A stretch of 64,000 bases of DNA, from NCBI GenBank assembly GCA_013396655.1, contig WBMV01006647.1:1579438-1643437 (forward strand), read 5' to 3'. The translations under genes and the position numbers were made by a program. The notes beneath the pieces are model-generated. The model worked only from the letters and a program-made list of their open reading frames with translations. It had not been told where the DNA came from and did no database searches. Within the stretch, counting starts at the first letter, position 1, and each line of letters starts with the position of its first letter. Origin of the DNA: Campylorhamphus procurvoides. Lineage: Eukaryota; Chordata; Aves; Passeriformes; Dendrocolaptidae. Positions 25,346 to 39,200 of this stretch are shown piece by piece.

Positions 25346-28300
25346 GGTATTGTCACAATATTAGAAACACTATTATACACACTTAACTTGAATATAAAAA
25401 CCACAATGCCAGAAATCAATGAGTTCATTTTATTCATACAGTATGACCAGTTTATGTTCATCTAATGTAAAACATGTGGGACTTGGATGAAATCTGCTGC
25501 AGTACACAAAGTCAGACTAGTCAGGCTCTAGGAAGAGAGAGTGCAGCTTGGAAATGGGAAACTGGTCTCTCTGAGATCGTGTCAGGGATTAGGACTCTTG
25601 ACACAGCCTCTTTGAAAAAATATTCCCAGGAAAATACTCAATAACTTGGATGGTCTAATACATAGGAATTAGTAGTGTTTGCCCTTTGCTATGTGGCTGA
25701 CTCAGTGTCTGCAGCAATATAGTCTTATCCCCCTCGTATAAAACATCATTGTTACTGAACAAAAAAATCACAGTATTTGAATTAAGGACTTTTGAAGTTG
25801 ACATATATATTAAAAAATATGAAGTTTAAAATTATTGAAGCAGACTTCATGAAAAGAAACCCAAAAAAACCAAAGCCATGAAATTAGAGGTTGAGGAAGA
25901 AAGAACAAGGTACTAAAGACTATTTCCAGATCGAGTGGAACAAAATATGCATTCAAGGTTTTTGGGCTTTTTCTAGAATAGGTTCTGTTTCCTATCTTCT
26001 CTCATGGAATATGCATAAGTAAATTTCAAGCCTTGCCTCCTGAGTTGATCTAAATAAAAACACAGCCTTTTCAACTGTTCACAAATAATATGGATAGTCT
26101 TCACTTACAGTAATTGTTCAGACAAAAGGACAAGAAAATTATAGAGTTCTTTTTTCTACCCGGAGTACCAGATAGATTGTCGTGCCAAGAGAAAACCCTT
26201 CTGAGGGGTTGGTTCATGCCAGCCACGGGGGCACTTTTACCTTCAAAACCTACACATAAATCTGCCTTATACTTTGGGAAACAAATTAATTATCTGTGGA
26301 GAACAAGAGAGATTTGGAAGTGTTGTATTTATGTCAGCTTTTTCAAGAGTTATACAAATGTTCCATATATTTAAATTTAGGCATGTTCTTGGATATCTTG
26401 CTGAGCCTCTTATTTGGATCCAGTCTTATGGGACCTTCCCAGAAAGAATATCATTCCAAAGAATTTTCTTTTTATTGAAACCTTTATCAATTATATTTTG
26501 TACTTTTAAATTTTGAAGTAAATTATTTTAAAATTTAATTATATTTCCATTTCACTCAGTCTAAAATTACATGAATAACCTGGTATTTTTTGACCCATGA
26601 TGAACTTTTAGTGTTTCTTATACAATAAAGGACAGAATTAATTTATAGTGTGCAAGTTATGAAACCAACATATTAAAACTGTTTATTTCCAATGAGAAAC
26701 AGTAGTGACATTCAGCTCTATATTTGCTCTTTCAAACCACAAATCCAAAATATTTTTCTCCTTTAAACAGCAAGTGTAGCACGTTCCAGTGAATGTAGAT
26801 GTGGTAGTTTATGAAGGAGAAAGGCACACCCATTATCTTTAAAGTAATCAAAAAATATCCAGCCAGAGATCTGAAATCCATTTGCTGCACTCTGTTTATA
26901 TGTCAACTATGCTTTATCAAATTATCTCTACCTCAATTATATCATTAGAGTAAGTAAAACTGAACAAAAGATCACCCATGAGCTCATTTTTAAAAAGAAC
27001 AAGTAGTCAGATTTCAGAATTCTTTTTACTTCTTGCCTCGAGTGAAAGTTCTGGTAAGAATCTCCAACATCTATATTCATATAAAAACCTTAGACAAAGT
27101 CACCTTTACTGCCGTTAGCTTTATTTTACTTTCCTATAGAAATTGTTTCCATTTGTTCAAACACAACTGATCTTCAAACTTTCGAGCAGTTGTAGCTTTT
27201 TTGCTCAGGTAGTGTCAGAGTCACACTCTGAGGACACTGGAAAGACTTCCCCTAAAGCTCCTTTAGGATGTTTAGAATAAACACAGATCCAGAAAGCAGA
27301 CAAAAATCAGGCTGCAGCTTTTTGGTTGGTCTGTCCTAGAGAGGCTGTGGGAGGAGAAGTTGCCCTGTGAGATGTGTTGTGGGTCACCCCCTCTCTTGGA
27401 CTGAGACAGGGGAATTACATCAGGAAAAGGTAAGTCCAGAATGGAGCCACTGCTATACTCAGTCACATATTATATTGTAATAGTTTATGATTTAATGTCA
27501 CTGTTCACCTGAACATTGATTCCAGTGTTTTCAAGGGAGGGGTGGGATTATTTAGCACTGATTTCATCAGAGGTTCATCTAATAAAAGTCAGGTGATGCT
27601 CTTCAATTGTGTAACAGCAGACAGAAACTACACTTTGCCCTCTCTTCCTTGTGTTACTGAGTGTGTCCCTGGCCAGGTGATGTGGGAAAAGACTCCTGGC
27701 TCGCTACAGCACCCACCCACCCTCCCTACAATGCAATGGTGGCTCCTTCCCATCCCACAGGCAACTCAAGGGCAAGGTCTGGGTTGGGAAGAGTCTGAAG
27801 AGGACACAAAGGTGTGGTCAGCCAAAGGCATGAGTAACTGGGACCCCAGAAATGAGCATTCCCTACACTGTCACTGCAAGGAGTTGCTGCAGCAGTAGCT
27901 GAGACCCCAAGTCTGCCTGGCCCTTGTGTAGGGGTTCAGGGGGGGACAGCCCCAGAGACACTGCAGGGCATGTGGTGACATTCACTATTTTATCCAGTCT
28001 CCAGAACAGCTGCACTGGAACAAGCTGCTTGAGCAGGCAAATAATTACTAATTATCATGATATTTTCCAGAAATAAAATCAGGCCAGTCATCACAACAAA
28101 TCTGAGACACTTCAATCAACTACATGTGGGGTTTGCATGGGTGCACTGACTCTCTGTTTGACCAGCCATGGTCAAAATTCAGACTAAATGTTAAAAAGAG
28201 CAAATAGAAGACCATTTTAGCTTTAAAATTAACGTTCCAGCTGACAAACTGCACCAGGGTCTTAACCTACTTTAGAACATATTTAATAGCATAATTTAGT

Positions 28301-30361
28301 CTCGAAAAAGAAAAGCAAAATAACTAATGATGGACAAATTCAGGGGTCGAATCTAGTTCAGATAAACATTCAAAAGTTCAGATGTTTAACCAAACCTTAT
28401 CTTGTCCATGAAAAGCCTCAAGCTGAAGGGCTCTATCAAATATAAGCAAAGCACAGAAGATTGTGGAAACTTTTCCTTACAGAAGGAAAACTATTATCAG
28501 GAACCAGCACCTTATTGCAGCACTCACGTGTAAAGCAGTTAAGCATCAAAGCAAAACATTTCAGAAAACTGCTTCATGGTAGTAGTAATATTTGGATGAA
28601 ATCCAACACAGAGAAAAGAAAATAATATTAAGGGGAAAGATAATACAAATGCAATTAGACTATCAACCAATAAAACTTAATCTATGCTTGATAGTTGAAA
28701 CCTTCCAAGCTTAGAGAGAATAAGGAAACTGGAGATCAGAGGACTCTGCCTTTTGAAGTCTTGCTGTCCAGATCCTGGGGACCATTATCCAGCTGAGTAT
28801 TTTAAAGACATTATGAATATTCTGTCACAGAATTAGAAAGCTTTATTACTGTGAATGATCTGTAACTTGATCAAGGGCAGCTACAGATGAATTCCAAATA
28901 AACAATTATTTGGAAAAGGTGAATTCTGCAAAGAAAGTATAATTATAATGGATGCTCTCCATTTTCACATTCACCAAATACAAATGATTTTTTAAAAAGT
29001 CTAGTGGATACAATGACACCACTGCTCTGCCTTGGCTGGCACTGTTTCTCATTCAACAGTACCCCAGAAGAAACCAAATTCAGATGCCAAAGCAAAAGAT
29101 TCTTTTAGCAAGTCTTAAAATTTCAGTTCAGAAATGACTAATGTGTAACTTGCATTAAAGACCAAAGTGGTAATAATAAATCAGGTATCTCACTGCTTGT
29201 AATTGTGCCTTAATATTAGTGCTACCCTTGATCTATCATATCAAACAATCCTCAGATAACGGTGTAGAACAATTCAGGTATTACAGTGTCTTCATTATTT
29301 ATTCATTAATCTTTACTGATGTCTTTTGATTTTCATTCAAAACATATCAGCTGAAATACCTTCATGGGAAGAAAAGAAAGTAGGAAAATCATAGCACCCT
29401 AAAATAATCATTGTTAATTTTACATAGATGAGAGAGATATTGTACATTTGTTTTCACAAAAAATATATACAAAGCATATTTTTGATTAAGTGAATGTACC
29501 TACAGCTTAGATAGAGACACTCAAAGAGTGATCTGGAGATCATCATCTGCATTACACAATTTTTAGTCAACTGATCCTTCCAGCTACTGCTTCTCTAGGG
29601 AATTCCTGCTGAGAAGTGCTGCCCAGGAGCCAGTTTACTCCAGAGGTCTTATGGATAAAACAGCACCAAGTTTATTTGCCTTGGGGTTAGTCTAACCTTT
29701 AACTCTTACCTCATAAGGCATTTTACCCTCAAGTGTGATTTGAAAAAAATCAGACCGATTCACCACAGTATTCCTAAAGCACGGGGCTGGTGGGATGCAA
29801 AGAAGCATCAGTTTATAGTGGAGACACACACTGACAAAACAGGCAATACAAGGTGACCAGGGAAGAACAGAGAAAAAGCCTTTTCTGAATAGGACACAGC
29901 CAGTCTGTCCTAGAAAGAGGGAGCACACAGCAATGTGGGCTCAAACCACATGCTCCTGCACCTGGAATGAAGTCTCTCATTATAGATACCAACCAAGCTA
30001 AAGGTTAACTTGCCCTGATTTATATTTCTGTGACTAAAAGCTTGCTAAATGGCAAATGATCCAATGTGCATCTGGCTGCACTCCTCTTCTGACCTGCCTG
30101 CATCTGGCCACCTTCCCTTAGGCTCTGGGTCCTTGGACTGAAGTATAACCTTCTTCAGCAAGAGGGACCATAAAATGTGCTGTCACTGTGTGATTGCAGC
30201 AAATATGAACTATAAAACTTTACAAAGAGACACAATTTCTCTAGCAGGGCTTCATACCTGCATGCTTTCAAAACTATGTGTTCTGGACAAGGTGTCTTCA
30301 TGACTTTCATGATAATTTCATGAAAATCCTTTTTTATCGCCAAGCTTTGGTTGGGGTTTTC

Positions 30362-30402
30362 TTTGTGTGTTTGTTTGTTTTGGGGTTTTGTTTGTTTTTG
30401 AG
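30362..30402. repeat. Imperfect GTTT-rich simple repeat
   Basis: TGTGTGTTTGTTTGTTTTGG followed by a second GTTTTGTTTGTTTTT block; a degenerate GTTT tract. Confidence 0.8.
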
Positions 30403-33400
30403 TTTGGGGTTCTTTATGTATTAGCACTGGGGTATTTTAAAATCTTTTCATTTCATTTATTCTAAATGTGCTGTTTGAATGTATTGCTCAGTTTTATGAG
30501 AATGTTACTTTTCCATTTGAACACCTTAAAAATTAATTACAAAAACTGTTATCACACGTAGGAATATATTTTATATGTTATAAAAAGGCTTAAGGCAAGT
30601 TTACTCTTTGGTTTTCACAGAGAATACATTGGTTGGAAGAGATTAAAGGACAGCAGGTTCTGCATGTCCTGGTTGTTTGCTTTTTATCTCTAGAAAATTG
30701 GCCATGAAAGAGATAAATACAACCCTAGACTGTATCAAGTGAGCCATTTCCATATGGGGGAATAAATTCTGCTTCCCAAGCCTGTGGGAAAATCTAGCCT
30801 TGAATATCCATGTGCAAGGAGCAGGGGCTGGAATGGGCAGATTCAGAAAAAGGTTATTTGAGATGATCAGGAACAGGAGCAGCAGCCTCTGATTGAAAAA
30901 GCTTGACTGGCTGAGTCCACCAACACAATCAGAAGGAGTAAGTCTCATGTCTGTAACTCCGTTTGGGGTGGCACACCTGAGACAGAAAAGAACTGCTGAA
31001 AATAAAGGGAAAGCTAAAAGCTGACACCAGAACCCAATTGCACCACAAGCCCATTTAGGCTGAAAATTAGAGTGCTTTCGCTTAAAAACTGAAGTTTTGG
31101 AGCATTTTTCCAGCCTGAGCTGAGGGGCAAAAGCATTACTACTGAATTTCATTAATTATGAAAGGAATCAAATGAGGTAGTTGTTTTCAAGAACTGGGGA
31201 ATTGATTCAATGCTACAAAAAGTCTGTCTGAGGCAGATAATGCTGTGTTACACTTTTCAATAACAGTAACGCAAGTGAATTCCTCTTGGGTGAATCCTAA
31301 GCGCACTTAAGACAATGGCCAATGGAATTAATTAAATGGAGCCAAATATCCTCGGTGGTGAGGGGAGCTGCTCATATGTCATAGTGTTCTCTTCAGCATC
31401 AATATTTAAAGCCAGCTAGTTGGAACCTTTTACTTAATTGAGAAACAATAGAGCATTTAACCCTTGAGTGATATTCCACCCTTTGGCTTTCAGAGGCAGG
31501 ATCTGGGTACCCTGCACATCAGCAGGCAGCTGGTGGAGCAAACAGGAGATCCTACGAGGCACATTGCTTTTTAAAGCATTTATATGCCCTGTCCAGAAGA
31601 CAGTATAATTAAATTGTCTTTAAATATTTGGGGTTTAAACCCCAAAATTTAATTTAAACGAAATGCATTCTCTAAGGTGGAAAATGCAAATATTTATGTG
31701 ATTTCACCATAGGGAAAAAGGTGAGTCTGGGCAAAAGTTAATCCTGTCTAGAGCCTGATGTACAATCTCTCTAACTGAACTTAATTTAGTTTTTTATAAC
31801 CTTAAAACCTTGTTTCTCTCACATTCCTCCCCAAGTACCATCTAGATTAGTTAGAAATAATAGTGAAGCCTCAAAATACAGTTTAGTGTAAAAATCTATC
31901 CTTTTTCTGGCTACAGGATACTTATTTCAATAAATACCATGACAGGTCCAAAATTAAGCTCACAGGAGTGATGGAAAGCTGGGCTGGCTCTTCCTTCCTA
32001 AATAACAAAGCTCAGCAAGTCCTGCTCACTTGTTCTAGTTCTGACCTCTCTCCAAAGACAGCAGTCTAAAATATTCCCTGTTGCAGTGAAAACGCCTCCA
32101 TCTCTTTAGGTGTTATCTGTTGTCAGCATGTATTCCGTTCTCGTGGAGGCAAAGTATGGTGATGTACAAAACTGGAGATGTACTGATGACACAGGTGATG
32201 GGGGGTCGAGCAGATGTAGCTGTCTGCATCCTGTGCTGCTTTAAACTATAAAAATCACGGCCTTTTGTACAATATACATCAAACTTTAGTTTTGCTGCCT
32301 AATGTAAACAAAGATCTACTTAGTAAGGAATTAGGAGACTGCACCAAAGCAGTGCAAGACATGGATAGCTCACCTTAAAAGTGATAGAGGCAGAGCAGAA
32401 ACCTTTTGCTCGTTACAGGAGTCCACCTCGCTTTCAGTGCATGGAAAGGGCACGACTGCTTGACTCCAACAATGCCTTAAATGCTCTTGATGTCTTTGTA
32501 ATTGCTTTTTCTGAGGCAAGTGTGTGTTCAAAACAAAAACTACACATTTTTCCAAAATAATTTTCTTAGAGACTACGTCAGTATCCACAGTTCAGCAGGA
32601 AAAGACTTAAAGCAATTGTGACTATCCAGTCTCTACGTGTCTCCATATCAAATCCATCTAGAGTGCATATGTAGGAGTTTATTTTGTTAAGAAAAATATA
32701 TAGTGTCTCTCTCTTCTTTGGAACAAAGAAGAAATATGGATTTGTAACCTTTCTTTTTTTTTTTTTTAAACTTAAGTCCTTCAATAGTGTTTTGAACAAA
32801 CCTAAAGAGATTTTAAGACAGACATTTTGTATTATAACATTCCCTTGGGTCATATGTATGATCGTCTTTACTAAAGCTCCTTTCAGTCCCAGTTGAATAA
32901 ATATGCATTTTATTTCACTAATCTTGAAACAACAGGAATAAAGTTTACCCAGGTCTTTTATACCTCAGAGAACAAAACAAATACTACAAATCTTTAGAGA
33001 GAAAGGATATACAAAAGGGCTTGAGGTGAATGTTTCAAAGCAAATACTCTTTAAACGATGTGCAAATTATTTCAGCACTTGAACATGATTTATGAAAGGG
33101 GATTAGTCCACTGAAACAAGAACCGAGTTTCAACTGTTGGGTTTCAAAGTCAAGGATGAGAAGTGTTAGCTGGAAAAGGCAGAAGAAACCGGATAGTAAT
33201 CTATAGTGAGGATTTCTGATTGATTTTCTTTAACTAACTCAATCCTACATTAGCTATCACTGTCATTCATACTTAACTGTGGTGGGCAGCATAAAATACC
33301 TTCTTTTATGATATAATTCCCCATAAAAATGAAGTATGCAATAGTGATAATTAAGCAATAATGAGGTAATTAATAACTCAGTGACTAGCTCTCTATTTAC

Positions 33401-33976
33401 TAGTATGCCCCATAAATGAGCACAAGGAGTATGAAACAATTAAAGATTATCCAAGCTCAAACAGATAACTTTTCCAGGGAGTTGTGTGTCAGTGAGCAGA
33501 CCAATGAGTCACAGGTCACATCTATAATAATACATTATATTATATTGTAATATTCCCACATACTCTTCACGTAATGGGTTAGAGCTACTCTTAAGTACTA
33601 TAAAAATGATCACTTTTATGTAATTGTAAAGATTAATAAGTGAGCTAACTTCTCATGGTTCTATAATGACCCTGCTGTTCTGGTAGGTAAAGGAAAATTT
33701 AATGATCCTGCTCAGATATGATTAATATCTAACTTTTTCCTGACTAAAAATCTGGACTTGGTTCAATAAAAATGAATTAAGTGAACATGCACGGATTTCC
33801 CTGCCAAATGTTTATATGGAAGTTGGTTATGCCCAATTTAAAAATATGTTTTTTCAACCCAAATAGTAAACTCTGGAAGGATTTTGGAGAGTGAAGTAGA
33901 AATAAAACAAAGAATTAAGGGAACATTATATTATAATTGATGGAAACAGGATATTCAAATTCAAGACAAATGTGGG

Positions 33977-33993
33977 TTTTTTTTTTTTTTTTT
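33977..33993. repeat. T17 homopolymer
   Basis: Seventeen consecutive T between GTGGG and AGGAC. No retropseudogene body was recognised next to it on either side. Confidence 0.9.
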
Positions 33994-34670
33994 AGGACTA
34001 GTCACAGCCAGTTGTGATTTTGGGTGCAACATAATCTTCTATTATCAGCAGAAGTGACACAATTTGTGTGTGAATTTGGCATGTTTTGTTTCCAAATGCC
34101 AATATTATTACTCCTTAGTTGCTGAATCAGTATTTTCCTAAGCTTTACGAAAAGAGCATACCTATACTTAATGTTGCAGAGACACATGAGGTAAAAATAT
34201 GTCAAAAAATATGTTTAGTCCCTATAGTCCAAATGAGTGATTCCACCCTGCAAAAACAACATGTTGCATTTTCTTTCTGTGTTTTTTTTTCAGTCCCTGA
34301 ACTGAATTTTTGTTGATACAATAAAAATAATTTTCATGAACATACAAGTTGCAGAGTGACAAAATTAACACTGCAGTAGGAAACTGCATATTTGCACCTA
34401 GTTTTTATTTTGCTTTCTGCTTTAATTGTTGCCATTGGTAATGCTGGGCTAATATACATTACTGTTTTATGTTTCTTGGCTTTATTAAAAGTAATAAAGC
34501 TGACCTATACATAATGGTAACATTGTCATGTAATAATAGTCCCTAAATAGCAACCATTTGGCTTTGAACTTCACATCTAACTGAAATAAATGGGCTGGGA
34601 AGGGAAAGAATTCAGACCTCATCTGAACTAACAAAGAACCGGAGTGATTTCCAACTTCTGCAGCTCTAAT

Positions 34671-34850
34671 TAGAATCATAAAGGTTGGAAAAGACCTTTA
34701 AGATCATTGAGTCCAACAATCAACCCAGCACCACCATCATATTCACCACTAAGCAACGTCCTCAAGTGCCACATCCACATCTTTTTTGAGCACTTCCAGG
34801 AATGGTCACTCCACCGCTGCTCTAGGCAGCCTGGCAGTCAGCTCCCTTTC
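34671..34850 (-). mobile_element. CR1 LINE 3'-end fragment
   Basis: The plus strand shows TAGAATCATAAAGGTTGGAA, then AAGACCTTTAAGATCATTGA, GTCCAACAATCAACCCAGCA, and later AAGTGCCACATCCACATCTT and CACTTCCAGGAATGG. This is the reverse complement of a well-preserved CR1 3' end. It is truncated at its 5' side near 34850. A plus-strand open frame running through it (34707-35201) is a by-product of the repeat. Confidence 0.9.
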
Positions 34851-36079
34851 CACAGAAATGACCCTGTGGGGGTGAAGGACTCCGGTACCCACCACAGAAT
34901 CCAGCCCTTGACAAGTTTGGCTGGGTCACTAAAACCTGCCTTCTACATTCCAAGATATGGTCTCATCCCAAGATATGTTCTCCCAATTTACTCTCCCCTT
35001 CATGCATTAGAGAGGAAGAGAGAAAACTCCCACAGGCTTCTCTCAGCACTGCCTGTAATTAGGTGGCCTTTTTCTAGGATCTCTGAACAATGCTTTCAAC
35101 AAAAGAAGTCTCTGGCCTTTTTTCCCCTTCTGTTATTACTCTGCCAAAGCCATGCAAATCCATGTGTTTGTGCCCTGGTGCCGATCCTTTCCCTCTGCTG
35201 AGAAAAAACAGCCTCAGCCAGGTGGTCTTTGCCACAGAAACACCCCCTTCTGTGCAGGGACAAACTTTAAAACTCCAAGCAAGGCCTGGGAAGAAGCTTT
35301 AGCCAGGGAAGCAGCAAGCACCACGTGGAGCCAGGAAGGTTTAAACCTCCACCAAATTCTCCATTTCTTCCATCACATCCATTAAACAACCAAAATGGGT
35401 TTCTGCTGGTGTTTTTTTTTCCCCACACACTCCTTGTACAGTCTTAATTATCCAACAAACTGCATTCAGAGAGGATTCTGGATGATTTAGTAATCTCTTA
35501 GGGATAAATTCATGCCATACTCAAGTTTCAACATTCAGCCTTCTGAAGTAACGAAAAGTGAACGAAACAAGAAAACCAATTTTGGACAATTTTAAGGCAC
35601 ATGTTGTCTATAGCTAAATACTAAGAACTGCAAGCTCCTGACTGTAACTGTGTCTCTTAAGAAACCAAAGCAGATTTCAAAGCCCAGATGACTTTGTAGC
35701 AAGTACCTCTGAAGGCAAATCAAAATTATGATCCAGAGGTGGATATTTTTTTTCTTGATCAAAAAGATATTAGGAGGCATATTCCCAGACACTGCTATGA
35801 GGCCATTCCTCAGGGAAGCAGGAAAGGCTGTGGAATCCCAAGGGCAAAGCATCACCCTTTGGGAATAAAAGACTCACTCTCTATTGAAAGTCCAGGAGGA
35901 ATTTAGGTAAGGAAAATATCATCATTTGAGTTGGCTGCTGGCCAGGGTGCCAGGGCTAAGACCCTGATCCTTACGAAGAGCGGAAAGGAATCCCAAGCCT
36001 GCTGTTTAATATGCATAACATGTCGGCTTTGCTGTCAACTATTCCTTCCACCCCCTGCTTTTGTCCACTTTTACCACCT

Positions 36080-36212
36080 GTTGTAACTTGTCTTTATTCA
36101 GGCTGAGAGCCGGAATTGTCTTACTTTGGTGTCACACTGTGTCTGGCACAATGATGGCTGGATCCCCGACTAGTCTTACTGAGACACTAAAATGATCGTG
36201 AGTAGCAATAGC
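36080..36212 (+). repeat. Probable ancient SINE-like repeat tail
   Basis: The order is AGGCTGAGAGCCGGAATTGT, then CTTACTTTGGTGTCACACTG, TGTCTGGCACAATGATGG, CTGGATCCCCGACTAG and GAGACACTA. It follows a tail I recall as common in turtle and archosaur genomes (gggactgtctcttactatgt ... cctagcacaatgggg ... ctgatcc ... actggggc). The family name is not certain to me. It is strongly diverged, as expected for an old insertion. Confidence 0.45.
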
Positions 36213-36241
36213 ACTGCACAACTCATCAAGACATTCCTGTT

Positions 36242-36272
<31 letters not shown>
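36242..36272. repeat. Compound (CA)n(TA)n microsatellite
   Basis: Nine CA units pass directly into about 12 bp of TA. It lies just downstream of the SINE-like tail ending near 36212. Confidence 0.95.
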
Positions 36273-39200
36273 TTAAATCATGATGTTCTTCTGGCACCTC
36301 AAGCTAGAATTCAAACATGGAGGAGATTTTCCAGGCTCCTTTGCAGGGCTGCATGACTAACCACTGGGTTTCAAGTTAAGTGTTCTTGAAGATAAGGAAA
36401 AAATATGCAAGTAGAAACAATAAAAATAATGCAATTCAATCTTATCAATTCAGGCAGTTCCAGCTTTTATGTGGCAAACAAGGAGATCAAATTGCATTTA
36501 TCTAATATCACAGATTTTTTTAAATGTCTAAAATATTTCATTATTTTGCTTTGGCAACCTAAAGCTGAGGAACAGATTACTGTTCCCACTACATAAGGAA
36601 ATAACTGACAACAATTAGTATTTATTCTTGTTGCTTTTGTAATAAAAATAGAATTCCATCACTTTCAAGGAAACCTAAAATATTAATAAGAATGTGATGA
36701 ACTGAGTAAATGTGACGCCATAAGGAAATGATGGAGAACAGGTTGGAAATATAGTGCTTTGGGAATGGATTGCATTATCAAGCTTGTGATTGTGCATTTT
36801 GACAACAGCAGCCCTCAGATTGATACGGTAGCCAAAGGGCACTCTTCCTACTGCGGAGCTGTTTGTTTCCATCGAGCAAAGGGGGAGGAGAAGGGGAATT
36901 GATCCCCTCCGACAATCGATAGCGACTCCAGCCCAGGCTCTTCCACAAGAGGTCACTCCTGAGTGACACAACTCCCACATGATGGCCAAAAATAGCCCAG
37001 ATGATGCAAACCACGACACGACCATGGACAAGAAAAGAAATACTCTTAGTGGAGAGTGTGGAGTTGGTTTCATTGCCCACAACACAACTGTCCTGACAGG
37101 TCCTCTAGTCCACAGACACTGTAAGGTCCCCTGGTTTTTGGAGAGATGAATGATCTCTGGGAACCTTGTGATGCAGAAAACTTTTCCCTACATCCCAGAT
37201 CCTTTCCCTACTTCCCATGTACCACAGACAGCATTTTTGCTTTCTCTCTCACCCAGGTGCCTGGTTTCATGTGGCATAAAATTAACGTGGCAGACCACCT
37301 ACCAGCAGACCCAATTATAATTGGTACTAATTAAGAGGGTTTTTTTGGCAAACTTAGGAGAAAAAGAAATCAAATAACAAAAACTATGGTCTGAATGATA
37401 ACTGAATTACTTGGAAATTATGAAGTCTGACACTAATTTTTAAAATTATCTGTTTAGAACAACACTTGTTTGCATTAAAAGGAGTGGTGCTGCAAGGCAG
37501 TCTCCTTGCACCAAATGTGTGCTTCTTCTAATGGGGACGGCTGCTGGGATGAAAAACACGTTCTTTCTGACCCAGCATCAGCTGTATAAATTAAATCAGT
37601 GAAATAGTTGGCATCCTAAAATATAGAGACCTCTCTCTCCATGTATTTCAGAACAAGCTCATGGTTTTACATATTTTGGTAATGTTCCCCAAGGCCATCC
37701 TTGGTTTCTTCTTAGCTCAAGAAAACTTCAATTGGAACATGAGTTGAAACCAAACTGGATGAGCAGCCACTGAAAAGCTGCGTGACCAAGAGGAGGTCCA
37801 CTCTGTGAACTTTGGAAATTGAGCCTGGCAGTTTAAGCCTAATTTTCAATGAAATCAGTGTCTACAGCTCAAAGAGCATAACAGAGAATTACCATTTGTC
37901 CTTGTAGTGTAAGCAGAAGCAATTAGGATTAGACATAAAAACCAAATTCCTGCTACTAAGTCTCTAGGGGCAGTCTCCCCAGTTTTAAATTAGAGCAAAT
38001 TACTGAAGTGTTTTTCTTAGAATATACCTGTCCTTTATATACTTGTGTTGCTAAAAAGAAAATAAAAAAGGAAAGACACAGAAGTACCGAATCTAAAACT
38101 GGACTTTTTTTTTCCCCCCAGCCCTTAAGATGTAGAGAAGGTAAATACAAATGAGTCTGAACTGTCTGAATGTTCCACTAAAGGTTATCAGGGCTGGACT
38201 GGGGGTGGACTTTTGAGACATCAGTTGCTCATCTTCTGTGTTAAACTGGACGAGTCTTAAGCCATCGCTAAAAAATCTCCTTTGTTTGGACTTGGCATTG
38301 GCAATAGTCAATAATGTAAGAGCACTATAAAATTATAAAATCATTAAACTTTGTAAGAACTTTATAAACACACTTGCAGATATTGCACATATCTTTGTGC
38401 TCTGCAGTCAAACTGGACAATGAAACGACCACCTGTTAACTGCTAACAATGTGTCATTACCAGTTCTCATGCCTTTTTAAAGCAATTTTGGCTCTAGCTG
38501 CCGATAATTCTGGCTACGATACTTGTGTGAACATTAAGGGCACAGAAAGCCAAAGGCAGAAAACTGACAATACAGTTTGTGCTTAGACTACTAATAAGTA
38601 AGTGAATAATATGATTTTTCTAATTCCACATAATTGCTTGATCTCAAGGGGCCAAAAAAAAAAAAGTTCTGAATACATATTTTAGAAGCAATCCAATATA
38701 CGGTATTTAAATGCAAGCTTCGATTCAGTGAGATTTCACAGCAGATATTTTCACATTTTTTTAATAGTTTAAATAGCCTTTAACAAAACGGAGGTTATTT
38801 GGGATTCTCTAAGGTTTGAAAAGAAACATAGACTAAGTCTCTGTCACTGCTCATAGTCACTTTTTCTGTTTTGTCTGACAAATTATCATTTAAAGATATG
38901 TGAGAAGTCTAAATAAATAAATAAAATTTTCCCCAATGCTGAGACAGTTTATGGGCATTTTGGTATTAGCTACAATAAGAGCAGAATCAAACCCTCAGAA
39001 CTCACAATGTTCTCAGTCTTATTTTTCTTCCTCTAAGAAATGCAACATAACACTCAGTACGAAGATATTGGGACAATTTTTCACAAGCTACATTCAGGCT
39101 ACTTTATATTTTATAATACAAAGGAAAAAAAATCTCAAAAGAAAAAAGAAGAAACAAACCTCCAAGATAATAGGAAAACAACAACAAGAGTCTGTGGTCT

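Noticed and set aside
30643..31152. Minus-strand open frame of 169 codons, the longest in the window
   Set aside because: No recognisable domain, no family resemblance and no supporting splice sites. It sits deep in an ARHGAP15 intron, and a chance frame of this size is expected in 64 kb.
34707..35201. Plus-strand open frame of 164 codons
   Set aside because: Its first 140 bp is the antisense of a CR1 3' end, and the rest has no family resemblance.
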